A stretch of 64,000 nt of DNA from Bacillota bacterium (GTDB lineage Bacteria > Bacillota > Negativicutes > Sporomusales > UBA7701): positions 62,001 through 126,000 of the forward strand of contig JAEZJM010000029.1 in assembly GCA_023415775.1 (NCBI GenBank). The letters are read 5' to 3'. Positions 52,501-60,295 of the stretch are shown here, piece after piece (the stretch's first letter is position 1; each line of letters opens with the position of its first letter). The notes below the pieces were generated by a model. It searched no databases. It was given only the letters and a program-made list of their open reading frames with translations, and was not told the origin of the DNA. Position numbers and translations under genes: made by a program.

Positions 52501-52775
52501 CCGCCGAGGTTGGGCAGAAGGGCATCGGGCCGCTCTTTGGCGATGATTTCGGTGAGGCGCTTGATGTTGAGGGGCTCGATGTAGGTGATGTCGGCGATGC
52601 CCGGATCGGTCATGATGGTGGCGGGGTTGGAGTTGACCAGCACGATCTCGTAGCCAAGTTTGCGCAGGGCTTTGCAGGCTTGGGTGCCGGAGTAGTCGAA
52701 CTCGCAGGCCTGCCCGATGATGATCGGCCCGGAACCGATTATCATGATCTTGTGTATATCGGTACGTTTCGGCAT
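49554..52775 (-). CDS. carB: Carbamoyl-phosphate synthase large subunit
   Basis: A 1073-residue CarB of standard length makes carbamoyl phosphate for pyrimidines and arginine. The two homologous ATP-grasp halves start with IMIIGSGPIIIGQACEFDYSG and VMVLGGGPNRIGQGIEFDYC. An MGS-like allosteric domain occupies the last 130 residues (RIMATGGTCSFLQQNGI). The start at 52775 (MPKRTDIHKI) has CAGGAG upstream; an AT-rich open frame continues to 52904 but is not coding. The small subunit gene carA is not adjacent in this window, unlike the usual carAB pair. Confidence 0.97.
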   Translation of the reverse strand: MPKRTDIHKIMIIGSGPIIIGQACEFDYSGTQACKALRKLGYEIVLVNSNPATIMTDPGIADITYIEPLNIKRLTEIIAKERPDALLPNLGGQSGLNLSAELGRAGVLDQYGVKVIGVQLSAIERGEDRIAFKETMNRLGIEMPRSKPAYTLAEAEEIAQEMGFPVVVRPAYTMGGTGGGLVYNLEELRVIVARGIAASIIGQVLIEESVLGWEELELEVVRDAKNQMITVCFIENIDAMGVHTGDSFCAAPMLTIAPALQKRLQEYSYKIVEAIEVIGGTNVQFAHDPKTGRVVVIEINPRTSRSSALASKATGFPIALISTMLAAGLTLDEIPYWRDGSLDKYTPSGDYVVIKFARWAFEKFPGSEDKLGTQMKAVGEVMSIGKNYKEALQKAIRSLEIGRYGLGFAKDFHQRSLEELLGLLRHATSERQFIIYEALRKGAAIGKLHELTHIKAWFLQQMKELVDLEEELLRHKGGQLPDELLVRAKKDGFADRYLAGLLSLSEEAVRKQRLGLGLRESWEAVPVSGVEDAAYYFSTYNAPDLTTASDKPKVMVLGGGPNRIGQGIEFDYCCVHAAFTLRDLGFETIIVNCNPETVSTDYDTSDKLYFEPLTVEDVLSIYEKEKPLGAVVQFGGQTPLNIAGELAKAGVTILGTSPETIDLAEDRDHFRKMMEKLDIPMPESGMASTVDQALTIAGRIGYPLMVRPSYVLGGRGMEVVYNDAMLSRYMASAIGVTPERPILIDKFLENATETEADAVCDGTSTYVPAIMEHIELAGVHSGDSACVIPPITIPPRHLDTIRRYTCAVAEELGVCGLMNMQYAIADDKVYVLEANPRASRTVPLVSKVCDISMVRMATTIMVAPLTGKKIDLGGYESRPIPHFGVKEAVFPFNMFPEVDPVLGPEMRSTGEVLGISDSFGMAFYKAQEATQTSLPVEGTALLSVTDRDKPELLELAREIARLGFRIMATGGTCSFLQQNGINCHKIKKIQEGRPNIPDAITNGEIQLVINTPMGRQAIEDDSYIRKAAIKHKIAYITTLAAAKAAVKGIAAFKDDGGRSGVKSLQSYHANLRK

Positions 52776-52916
52776 AATATCTCGCTCCTGTTCTTTGTAT
52801 ATTGTGCGGATGAATTTGTTTTCGATGTATTTTTCTAACTTTATTGCGAATTCCCTTGTATTTTTTAGTATTTTTATTTTTTTGCCGCAACGGTGTTTGC
52901 GCATGCTGACAAAATA

Positions 52917-52942
52917 TTCGCCCGGGCCGATGCCCGGGCGAA
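52917..52942 (-). terminator. Terminator of sepF
   Basis: TTCGCCCGGGC and GCCCGGGCGAA form an 11-bp stem, followed on the minus strand by TATTTTG. It lies between sepF and the AT-rich carB leader. Confidence 0.85.
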
Positions 52943-52964
52943 CGTACGGTAACGAATCTTTAAG

Positions 52965-53372
52965 TTATTCGGTTTTGCGTTTGGTGTAGGTAGGGATGGA
53001 GTAGGCGTACATTTCCTTGTTGATGTCGACATTGGCGGGCACGTAGATGACGACGGTGTCGGATACCCGCTGGCTGGCGCCGCCGGTAATGACGAGCAGA
53101 CCGTCGAGGAAATCGCCGATACGCTGTTTGACGGTTTCGTCAACAGCTTCGAAGTTTATCAGGACGGCAACGTTGGCTTTGAGATAGTCGGCGCACAGTT
53201 TTACGTCGTCGAATTCGGCCGGGTTGGCGATGAATACTTTCAGCGCCGCCGGGCTGTGCACTCTGAGCTGGGCGCGGCGGTCGCCCGCCACGGGCGGTTG
53301 TGCCTCCGCCGGCTGTATTTCTTCGACCGGCATGAGGAAGTTGGTCAGCTTATCGATGAGGCCAGAAGCCAA
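52965..53372 (-). CDS. sepF: Cell division protein SepF
   Basis: The 135-residue protein has an N-terminal amphipathic membrane-targeting helix (MASGLIDKLTNFLMPVEE). A linker rich in A/P/E and the SepF core follow: VHSPAALKVFIANPAEFDDVKLCADYLKANVAV, then RIGDFLDGLLVITGG. SepF links FtsZ rings to the membrane at the division site. A GTG at 53381 overlaps the AAGGAGG site; the TTG at 53372 has 8-base spacing and yields the clean amphipathic start. It stands apart from the usual ylm cluster. Confidence 0.9.
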   Translation of the reverse strand: MASGLIDKLTNFLMPVEEIQPAEAQPPVAGDRRAQLRVHSPAALKVFIANPAEFDDVKLCADYLKANVAVLINFEAVDETVKQRIGDFLDGLLVITGGASQRVSDTVVIYVPANVDINKEMYAYSIPTYTKRKTE

Positions 53373-53423
53373 GTTCCCCACCTCCTTGACATAAGTATTT
53401 GTCTAGTCCATTTTCCGGTAAAG

Positions 53424-53450
53424 TTTCGACGCGTATTGCCAATTTCCTGC
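53424..53450 (-). promoter_or_regulatory. GCAGGAA-N16-GAA motif upstream of sepF
   Basis: The minus strand reads GCAGGAA, 16 bases, then GAAAC. The same arrangement occurs upstream of the beta-CASP nuclease gene (58937-58962) and the chemoreceptor-like gene (30586-30613, 17 bases). Function unknown. Confidence 0.4.
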
Positions 53451-53522
53451 ATGAAAATGGCATTTGTCAGTAATTTCGTCAAAAAAAGCGGAAAACTTAA
53501 GGAAAAAACGCCCGGAATGTGT

Positions 53523-53640
53523 AAAGTTTCCTAAAAGCTCCAGATGCAAGGCAGTCCGAGGACGCGCAGCGACGCGTACTTGACGTACGCTAGCAAGCGA
53601 CCGGAGGACTAACGCCGCAGATGGACTTTTAGGAAACTTT
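53523..53640 (-). repeat. Palindromic 3'-end element, copy d
   Basis: Arms of 15 bases (AAAGTTTCCTAAAAG and its exact complement) enclose boundary octamers at 53540-53547 and 53617-53624. The core is shifted in sequence from copies a-c but keeps the nested stem. It starts within ten bases of the nrdJ stop. Confidence 0.9.
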
Positions 53641-53646
53641 TAAAGT

Positions 53647-55338
53647 TTACAGCACACACTCCTCGCAGAGGGTGCCGCCGGTGAGAACTTGCTCCGCCCT
53701 GCTCCCGTCCCTATAGACGGTGACGCCTTTGCAGCCGCTGGCGTACGCCTGGCGGAAGATGGCGGCGACGTCGGCCTCGCCGGCTTCATGGGGCATGTTG
53801 ACGGTTTTCGATACGCCGTTGTCGGTGAACGCCTGGGCGGCGGCGAGATGGGCCACATGCCAGTAGGGGGCGATGGCGGGAGCGGTTGCGAGCACTTCTT
53901 TGACATGATCCGGCAGCGCGGTGTCCGCGACGCTGCCGCAAACGCCGATGGCTTCGGCGACTTCTTCCGTATACAGGTTACGTTGACTGAGGTAGTCGAC
54001 GACGGTAGGGTTGACGCTGGTGAGCAGCCGCCCTTCGAGGACCCGCCGGGAGAGGGCGAGGGCGAAGAGCGGCTCGATGCCGCTGGAGCAGCCGGCGATG
54101 ATGCTGATGGTGCCGGTGGGGGCGATGGTGGTGACGGTGGCGTTGCGCATGGCGGCGAAGCCGCGGCCGGGGTAGACGCTGGCGGCAAAGGCCGGGAAGC
54201 TGCCGCGTTCGGCGCCAAGGAGGACGGATGCCTGTCGCGCCTCGCGGGTTATGAATTCGAGTATTTGTCCGGTGAGGGCGGTGGCCGCCTTGCTGGCGTA
54301 CGGGATGTCGAGCAGTATGAATACTTCGGCCAGCCCCATGATGCCAAGACCGATTTTGCGGGTGCGGCGGGTGGCTTCGGCGACGGCGGTCAGAGGATGG
54401 GCGTTGATGTCGATGATGTTGTCGAGGAAGCGGACGGCGGTGCGGACTACTTCCCGCAGGCGGCCGAAGTCTATGCCGCCGGCGGATACCAGCCTGGTTA
54501 GGTTTATCGAGCCTAGGACGCAGGATTCGTAGGGCAGGAGGGGCTGTTCGGAGCAGGGGTTGGGGGCTTCGAAGCCGCCGAGGGCCGGGGTGGGGTTGAA
54601 ACGGTTGACGGTGTCAAGGAAGAACAGGCCGGGTTCGCCGCTTTCCCACGCCATGCTTACGAGCAGGGCGAAGAGGCCGCGGGCTGCGACCGTACGGGCG
54701 ACGCTGCCGTCGCGGGGGCTGACGAGGGCGAAGGGGCGGTCGGCGGCGACAGCCTGCATGAAGTCGTCGGTTATGGCTACCGAGAGGTTGAAGTTGTTGA
54801 GGACGTCGTGGCTGCGTTTGGCGGTGATGAATTGTTCGATGTCGGGGTGGTCGACCCTGAGGACGGCCATGTTGGCGCCGCGCCTTGCTGCGCCTTGCTT
54901 TACGACCTGGGTGGCGATGTCGTAGATGTGCATGAAGGATACCGGACCGCTGGCGACGCCGCCGGTGGTGGATACCCCGTCGCCGGCTGGCCGCAGCCGG
55001 GAGAAGGCGAAGCCGGTGCCGCCGCCGCTCTGATGGATGAGGGCGGCGTTTTTGAGGGTTTCGAAGATGCTGGTGAGCGAGTCTTCGACAGGCAGCACGA
55101 AGCAGGCGGCGAGCTGGGCCCTCTCTTTGCCGGCGTTGATGAGGGCCGGGGAGTTTGGCAGGAAGACGAGGTCGGCCATCAGCCGCCGGTATTCGTCGGC
55201 CGCCCGGGCGGCGTCGCAGCCGTAAAGGGCTTCGGCCGCGGCGACGTGGTCGGCCACCCGCCGGAACATGTCCTCCGGGGTCTCGCTTTCTTTAAGGTAA
55301 CGGGCCTGAAGGACGGCCACGGCTTCGGGAGAAAACAT
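53647..55338 (-). CDS. nrdJ: Adenosylcobalamin-dependent ribonucleotide reductase (class II)
   Basis: The 563-residue class II reductase has the substrate-site motif NPCSEQ (N260, C262, E264; C262 takes the thiyl radical). The disulfide-forming pair is probably C79 (AACFVLP) and C273 (ESCVLGSIN), and the C-terminal CEEC shuttle is C558/C561. ATTIAPTGTIS-type phosphate-binding residues are present as TTIAPTGTISII. No ATP-cone is present. It makes deoxynucleotides without oxygen. Its ATG lies two bases after the typA stop, with GGGGAG inside the typA end, so it is translationally coupled to typA. No cobalamin riboswitch precedes it. Confidence 0.94.
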   Translation of the reverse strand: MFSPEAVAVLQARYLKESETPEDMFRRVADHVAAAEALYGCDAARAADEYRRLMADLVFLPNSPALINAGKERAQLAACFVLPVEDSLTSIFETLKNAALIHQSGGGTGFAFSRLRPAGDGVSTTGGVASGPVSFMHIYDIATQVVKQGAARRGANMAVLRVDHPDIEQFITAKRSHDVLNNFNLSVAITDDFMQAVAADRPFALVSPRDGSVARTVAARGLFALLVSMAWESGEPGLFFLDTVNRFNPTPALGGFEAPNPCSEQPLLPYESCVLGSINLTRLVSAGGIDFGRLREVVRTAVRFLDNIIDINAHPLTAVAEATRRTRKIGLGIMGLAEVFILLDIPYASKAATALTGQILEFITREARQASVLLGAERGSFPAFAASVYPGRGFAAMRNATVTTIAPTGTISIIAGCSSGIEPLFALALSRRVLEGRLLTSVNPTVVDYLSQRNLYTEEVAEAIGVCGSVADTALPDHVKEVLATAPAIAPYWHVAHLAAAQAFTDNGVSKTVNMPHEAGEADVAAIFRQAYASGCKGVTVYRDGSRAEQVLTGGTLCEECVL

Positions 55339-55340
55339 CC

Positions 55341-57170
55341 CTACTCCCCTTCCTGCGCCTCCTTGGCGTTTTTGCGCTCGCGGGCCCTGAGCTGGCGGTC
55401 GAGGGTGGATTTGCGCAGCCGGATGCTCTTCGGCGTGACTTCGACGGCTTCGTCGTCGTTGATCCACTCGAGCGCCTGCTCAAGGCTGAGGATGCGGGGC
55501 GAGGTGAGTCTGAGCGCCTCGTCCGCTGAGCTCGAGCGCATGTTGGTGACGTGCTTTTTCTTGCAGGGGTTTACTTCCATGTCCATTTCCCGGGCGTTCT
55601 CGCCGACAACCATGCCTTCGTAAATCGCCTGTCCGGGAACGACGAACATCGTGCCGCGGTCCTGGACGCTGTGGATGCCGTAGGTGGTCGTTTCGCCGGT
55701 TTCGAAGGCGACGAGCGCGCCGCGGGTACGGCCGGCAATGTCGCCTTTGTAGGGGGCGTAGCCGTGGAAGATATGGTGCATGATGCCGTAGCCTTTGGTG
55801 TTGGTGAGGAATTCCGAGCGGAAGCCGATGAGGCCGCGGGCGGGGATGACGAATTCCAACCGGAGGTAGCCGGCCAGCTCGACCATGTTGATGAGCTCGG
55901 CGCGGCGCGTGCCGAGGGCTTCCATGACCGTACCCATGTACTCGGGGGGCACGTCGACGGTGAGGCGCTCCAGCGGTTCGCATTTCTGGCCGTGGATGGT
56001 CTTGAGGATAACCCTGGGTTTGCCGACCTGGAACTCGTAGCCTTCGCGGCGCATGGTTTCGATGAGGATGGACAGGTGAAGCTCGCCGCGGCCGGCGACT
56101 TCGAAGGAGTCGGGGCTGCCGGTTTCGTCGACCCGCAGGCTGACGTTGGTTTCGACTTCCCGGAACAGTCGCTCGCGCAGATGCCGGCTGGTGACGTATT
56201 GTCCTTCTTTGCCGGCGAAAGGACTGGTGTTGACGCTGAAGACCATTGCCAGCGTCGGTTCGTCGACCTTGATCGCCGGCAGGGCTTCGGGGTTTTCGGT
56301 GTCGGCGATGGTTTCGCCGATGTTGACGGTGTCGAGCCCGGTGATGGCGACAATGTCGCCGAGGGCCGCGTCTTTGACTTCGGTGCGCTTGAGGCCTTCG
56401 TAGACATAGAGGCGGCTTAGCTTGGCGCGCGTTTCGGTTTCGCCGTTGAGTATGGTGACCTGCTGGCCGCTCTGCACCCGGCCCCGCATGACGCGGCCGA
56501 TGGCGATGCGGCCGACGTAGTCGTCGTAGTCGAGGGTGGTGACCATGATCTGCAGCGGTCCGTCGATGTCGCCGTGGGGGGCGGGAACGGCGGAGATGAG
56601 CAGGTCGAACAGCGGTTTGAGATCCTGGCTGTCGTCGTCCATGCTGAGTTTGGCGATGCCGTCGCGGGCGGTGGCGTAGACGACGGGAAAGTCGAGCTGC
56701 TTGTCGTCGGCTTCAAGCTCGATGAAGAGTTCGAGGACTTCGTCGAGCACGTCTTCAACCCGTTGGTCGGGGCGGTCGATCTTGTTGATGACGACGATGG
56801 CCTGGAGGTCCTGTTCGAGCGCTTTGCGCAGCACGTACTTTGTCTGGGGCATCGGTCCCTCGAAGGCGTCGACGAGGAGCAGCACGCAGTCGACCATGTT
56901 GAGCACCCGTTCGACTTCGCCGCCGAAGTCGGCGTGGCCGGGGGTGTCGACGATGTTGATCTTGACACCGCCGTAAATGATGGCGGTGTTTTTGGCGAGG
57001 ATGGTGATGCCGCGCTCGCGCTCGAGTTCGTTGGAGTCCATGACGCGTTCGATTACTTGCTCGTTGCTGCGGAATACCCCGCTCTGTTTTAGCATGGCGT
57101 CGACGAGCGTGGTCTTGCCGTGGTCGACGTGGGCTATGATGGCGATGTTGCGTAGGTCGTTGCGTTGCAT
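55341..57170 (-). CDS. typA: Ribosome-associated GTPase TypA/BipA
   Basis: The 609-residue translational GTPase has P-loop AHVDHGKTTLVDAML, switch DSNELERERGITI, DTPGHADFGGEVERV and NKIDRPD. EF-G-like domains and the BipA C-terminal domain (RTRGALVAFETGETTTYGI) follow. It aids 50S ribosome assembly, mainly at low temperature or stress. It is followed after two bases by nrdJ. Confidence 0.97.
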   Translation of the reverse strand: MQRNDLRNIAIIAHVDHGKTTLVDAMLKQSGVFRSNEQVIERVMDSNELERERGITILAKNTAIIYGGVKINIVDTPGHADFGGEVERVLNMVDCVLLLVDAFEGPMPQTKYVLRKALEQDLQAIVVINKIDRPDQRVEDVLDEVLELFIELEADDKQLDFPVVYATARDGIAKLSMDDDSQDLKPLFDLLISAVPAPHGDIDGPLQIMVTTLDYDDYVGRIAIGRVMRGRVQSGQQVTILNGETETRAKLSRLYVYEGLKRTEVKDAALGDIVAITGLDTVNIGETIADTENPEALPAIKVDEPTLAMVFSVNTSPFAGKEGQYVTSRHLRERLFREVETNVSLRVDETGSPDSFEVAGRGELHLSILIETMRREGYEFQVGKPRVILKTIHGQKCEPLERLTVDVPPEYMGTVMEALGTRRAELINMVELAGYLRLEFVIPARGLIGFRSEFLTNTKGYGIMHHIFHGYAPYKGDIAGRTRGALVAFETGETTTYGIHSVQDRGTMFVVPGQAIYEGMVVGENAREMDMEVNPCKKKHVTNMRSSSADEALRLTSPRILSLEQALEWINDDEAVEVTPKSIRLRKSTLDRQLRARERKNAKEAQEGE

Positions 57171-57253
57171 TGGTTTTTCCTCCTGTAACCTGTTGCTGGT
57201 AAAATGCCGCGAGTATTATTTAGTCTCCTGCATAGCGGGACGCTATTATGCGG

Positions 57254-58885
57254 TTATTTTCCGCCGTTGCCGTTTGCGCCGGCTTCGTCAAGCGTTTTGC
57301 GAACGTATTTGCGGACTTTCTGGGCGCCGCTCAATATCGCGGAAAGCTTGGCGGGACCGGCTGCGCTGGCCGACTCCAGCCGCTTGCGCAGTTCCATGAA
57401 CTCGCTGTCGAGCTGCTCGATGAGTTCCTGCAGTTCGATGACCGCCGGGTCGACGAGCACCAGGCCGCTGGCTTCGATGTTGAAGCTGCGGCCGTCGATG
57501 ACGGCGACGTCGCCGTAGTTTGGCACATAGGCGGGGTAGCCGAGCTGGGTTTTTATGACGCCGGCGAAGGCGTTCGACTGCTCCGGCTCGCCGTGGACGA
57601 TGAAGATGTTGGCCGGGGGTTCCTTGAACATTGTCAGCCATTTGACGAGGTATTCCTGGTCGGCGTGGGCCGAGAAGCCGTCAAGGTTATGGATTTTCGC
57701 CCGTACGCCAACTTCCTCGCCCATGATTTTTACCCGTTTGACGCCTTCGACCAGCCGCCGTCCGAGGCTGCCTTCGGCTTGGTAGCCGACGAGGATGACG
57801 CTGGATTCCGGCCGCCAGAGGTTGTGCTTGAGGTGATGGAGGATACGGCCGGCGTCGGCCATGCCGCTGGCCGAGATGATGACGGCCGGCTCTTTGAGAA
57901 AGTTGATGGCTTTGGATTCGTCGGGCGTCCGGGTGAATTTGAGGCGCAGTAGCCTGTTAAAGTTTTCGCTTTTGTCGTACAGCATTTCGCGGGCTTCGGC
58001 GTCGAAAACTTCCGGGTGCTGGGTGAAGATGTCGGTGGCCGAGATGGCCAGCGGGCTGTCGATGAATACGGGGATGTCGGGTATTTTACCGGCTTTGAGG
58101 AGTTTGTAGAGGTAGTAGACGATGGTCTGGGTGCGGCCGACGGCGAAAGCGGGGATGACGATGTTGCCGCCGCGGGCCACGGTTTCGTTTATTATCGCCG
58201 CCAGCGCCTCGCCTTTGTCGTAATCCTCGTGGTTGCGGTTGCCGTAGGTGGATTCCATGACGATGTAGTCGGCGGCGTCGATGGCGGACGGGTCTTTGAT
58301 CAGCGGCTGGTCGGGCTGCCCGAGGTCGCCGGAGAAAACGAATTTGACCGTCTTGCCGTTTTCGGTCACCCATATTTCGATGATCGACGAGCCGAGGATG
58401 TGGCCGGCGTCGTTGAAGCACACGGTTATTTCCGGCGTGATGTCTAGTTTTTGGCCGTAGGGCTTGGGGTCGAAGTTTTTTAGGCAGGCGTAGGCGTCGT
58501 CTACGGTGTAGAGGGGTTCGAGAGGAGGTTTGCCGGCGCGGCGGCCTTTGCGGCCTGCTATTTCGGCTTCGAATTCCTGGATGTGGGCGCTGTCTGGCAG
58601 CATGATGCGACACAGGTCGGCGGTGGCTTCGGTGGCGTATATTCTGCCTTTGTAGCCTGCTTTGCACAGTTTTGGCAGCAGACCGCTATGGTCGATGTGG
58701 GCGTGGGTGAGAAGGACGGCGTCTATTGCCGCCGGTTCGAAGCGGAACGCCCGCCGGTTGAGGGCTTCGGTCGCTTTCGAGCCCTGGAACATGCCGCAGT
58801 CAACAAGGATTTTGCTCTCGCCTGCTTCCAGGAGGTATGAAGAACCTGTAACCATTCCCGATGCTCCCAAAAACGTCAGTCGCAT
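57254..58885 (-). CDS. Beta-CASP metallo-beta-lactamase RNA-processing nuclease
   Basis: A 543-residue MBL-fold protein has the zinc motif THAHIDHSG near residue 59. Motif 3 is in FNDAGHILGSS and motif 4 in VFSGDLGQPDQP. The beta-CASP insertion includes IVMESTYGNRNH, and late motifs are ISASGMADAGRILHHL and DGFSAHADQEYL and FIVHGEPEQS. Such enzymes cut or trim RNA. A C-terminal lysine-rich helical tail (about 490-543) may bind nucleic acid. It is transcribed upstream of typA. Confidence 0.92.
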   Translation of the reverse strand: MRLTFLGASGMVTGSSYLLEAGESKILVDCGMFQGSKATEALNRRAFRFEPAAIDAVLLTHAHIDHSGLLPKLCKAGYKGRIYATEATADLCRIMLPDSAHIQEFEAEIAGRKGRRAGKPPLEPLYTVDDAYACLKNFDPKPYGQKLDITPEITVCFNDAGHILGSSIIEIWVTENGKTVKFVFSGDLGQPDQPLIKDPSAIDAADYIVMESTYGNRNHEDYDKGEALAAIINETVARGGNIVIPAFAVGRTQTIVYYLYKLLKAGKIPDIPVFIDSPLAISATDIFTQHPEVFDAEAREMLYDKSENFNRLLRLKFTRTPDESKAINFLKEPAVIISASGMADAGRILHHLKHNLWRPESSVILVGYQAEGSLGRRLVEGVKRVKIMGEEVGVRAKIHNLDGFSAHADQEYLVKWLTMFKEPPANIFIVHGEPEQSNAFAGVIKTQLGYPAYVPNYGDVAVIDGRSFNIEASGLVLVDPAVIELQELIEQLDSEFMELRKRLESASAAGPAKLSAILSGAQKVRKYVRKTLDEAGANGNGGK

Positions 58886-58936
58886 GTTTTACGCTCCTTC
58901 GCCAAGTTTATACAAATATTTGCCAACGCTTTTTAC

Positions 58937-58962
58937 TTCCACGTTAGTATATCATTTCCTGC
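58937..58962 (-). promoter_or_regulatory. GCAGGAA-N16-GAA motif upstream of the beta-CASP nuclease gene
   Basis: The minus strand reads GCAGGAA, then 16 bases, then GAAG. It lies 50-80 bases before the nuclease start and just past the murB terminator. The same spacing recurs upstream of sepF. Confidence 0.4.
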
Positions 58963-58967
58963 CCAAG

Positions 58968-58992
58968 AAAAAAAGCGGAGAATGTCTCCGCT
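58968..58992 (-). terminator. Terminator of the ylbF-murB unit
   Basis: AAGCGGAGA and TCTCCGCTT (minus strand) close a 9-bp stem around CATT-like loop bases and run into TTTTTTT. Confidence 0.93.
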
Positions 58993-59007
58993 TAATTGCC
59001 CTCTTCC

Positions 59008-59934
59008 CTATTCTTCGCCGAAGATGCGAACCTCCGGCTGCAGCCTCACGCCAAACCGCTCCAGGACCTGGCGCTGCACTTCTTTGATGAGAGCCAGTAC
59101 GTCGGCGGCGGTGGCGCCGCCGGCGTTGACGATGAAGCCGGCATGTTTCACGGATACCTGCGCGCCGCCGATTTTGTAGCCTTTGAGGCCGGCCTGCTCG
59201 ATGAGGGTGCCGGCGAAGTAGCCGGGGGGACGCTTGAAGGTGCTGCCGGCGCTGGGCATCTCGATGGGCTGCTTGGCTTCGCGGCGGTTCGTGTAGTCGT
59301 TCATTTTCGTGTCGATCGCGTCGTCGTCGCCGGCCGCGAGCGCTAGCTCGACCTCGCAGATGATGCAGCCGTTGTGCTGGAAGACGCTGTCCCGGTAGCC
59401 GAAGCGGATGTCTGCGTGTCCGAAGCGCTGCTGTCTCCCGTCGGGGCACACCGCGGTGACGGCCGCAACGACACAGCCGATTTCGCCTTCGTAGGCGCCG
59501 GCGTTCATGAAGACTGCGCCGCCGATGCTTCCTGGAATGCCGACGGCAAATTCCAGTCCGGTGAGGCCGTTGCCGGCGGCGTAGCGGGCGACGTCGCCTA
59601 AGGACGCCCCGGCGCCCGCTTTTACTGTCATGCCGTTATGGGTAATACTGCCCATCGTGGCGTCGAATTTCAGCACCAGGCCGCGGATGCCTTTGTCGAG
59701 GACGAGTACGTTGGAGCCGTTGCCGAGGATGGTTACAGGCATGCCGTATTCTCGGGCGACGACGAGCACCGCCGCCACTTCCCGCGCGGAGGCGGGCAGA
59801 ACGAAATAGTCGGCCGGGCCGCCGATGCAGAAGGTGGTGTGCTTGGACAGGGGTTCGTCGAGCAAAAGACGGGGAGCGGCGATGACTTTCTGCAGTTGTG
59901 TGAAGAAGTCGTCCTTCAATTTAATCTTTTGCAA
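59008..59934 (-). CDS. murB: UDP-N-acetylenolpyruvoylglucosamine reductase
   Basis: The 308-residue FAD enzyme reduces UDP-GlcNAc-enolpyruvate in peptidoglycan synthesis. Markers are NTTFCIGGPA-like KHTTFCIGGPADYF, LGNGSNVLV, GIPGSIGGAVFMNAGAYEGEI, RFGYRDSVF, the serine in GSTFKRPPGYFAG and the glutamate in LQPEVRIFGE. It belongs to the Firmicutes type IIb group. The TTG start at 59934 lies inside the end of the ylbF-like gene, with GAAGGA about 9 bases upstream; a second TTG at 59919 is possible. Confidence 0.95.
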   Translation of the reverse strand: MQKIKLKDDFFTQLQKVIAAPRLLLDEPLSKHTTFCIGGPADYFVLPASAREVAAVLVVAREYGMPVTILGNGSNVLVLDKGIRGLVLKFDATMGSITHNGMTVKAGAGASLGDVARYAAGNGLTGLEFAVGIPGSIGGAVFMNAGAYEGEIGCVVAAVTAVCPDGRQQRFGHADIRFGYRDSVFQHNGCIICEVELALAAGDDDAIDTKMNDYTNRREAKQPIEMPSAGSTFKRPPGYFAGTLIEQAGLKGYKIGGAQVSVKHAGFIVNAGGATAADVLALIKEVQRQVLERFGVRLQPEVRIFGEE

Positions 59935-60268
59935 ACAAATCCAGTCCTTCGGCGACCGAGTCGCCTATAATTTTGCTTATGTCGGCCATGATGCGCTGAA
60001 AACGAAAATACGCTTCGAGAAACACGCGCGCTTTGCCGTTCATGACAAGCAGTTCGTACATCTTGTGCAGCGCCTCGGTCTTGGCCGTATCTTCCTTGCC
60101 GGCGAGCGCCTCGTATTCGAGTTCCATTTTTTTGCGGAGAAAATCCTGGACCATTTTTTTGGCGTCCGGGTCGGCCGCGATGGCCTCCTTGGCGGTCAGG
60201 AAGGCGCGGTATTCGTCAGACGCTTTGAGTGTTCGGGCCAGTTCGTGCGCCTTGTCGTACGGATTCAA
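59921..60268 (-). CDS. YlbF/YmcA family protein
   Basis: The 115-residue all-helical protein has the Com_YlbF pattern (NPYDKAHELARTLKASDEYRAF, DPDAKKMVQDFLRKKMELE, FLEAYFRFQRIMADI). In Bacillus, YlbF, YmcA and YaaT form an Fe-S complex that modulates RNase Y and development; this single-domain relative may act likewise. The ATG at 60283 overlaps the GGGAGG site; a TTG at 60268 with 7-base spacing is preferred. Its end overlaps the murB start by 14 bases. Confidence 0.85.
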   Translation of the reverse strand: MNPYDKAHELARTLKASDEYRAFLTAKEAIAADPDAKKMVQDFLRKKMELEYEALAGKEDTAKTEALHKMYELLVMNGKARVFLEAYFRFQRIMADISKIIGDSVAEGLDLFAKD

Positions 60269-60295
60269 ACATATTCCTCCCATATACTATGTATC

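Noticed and set aside
55338..55467. N-terminal extension of the ribonucleotide reductase into typA
   Set aside because: It would overlap 42 codons of typA out of frame, has no ribosome site, and lacks family likeness.
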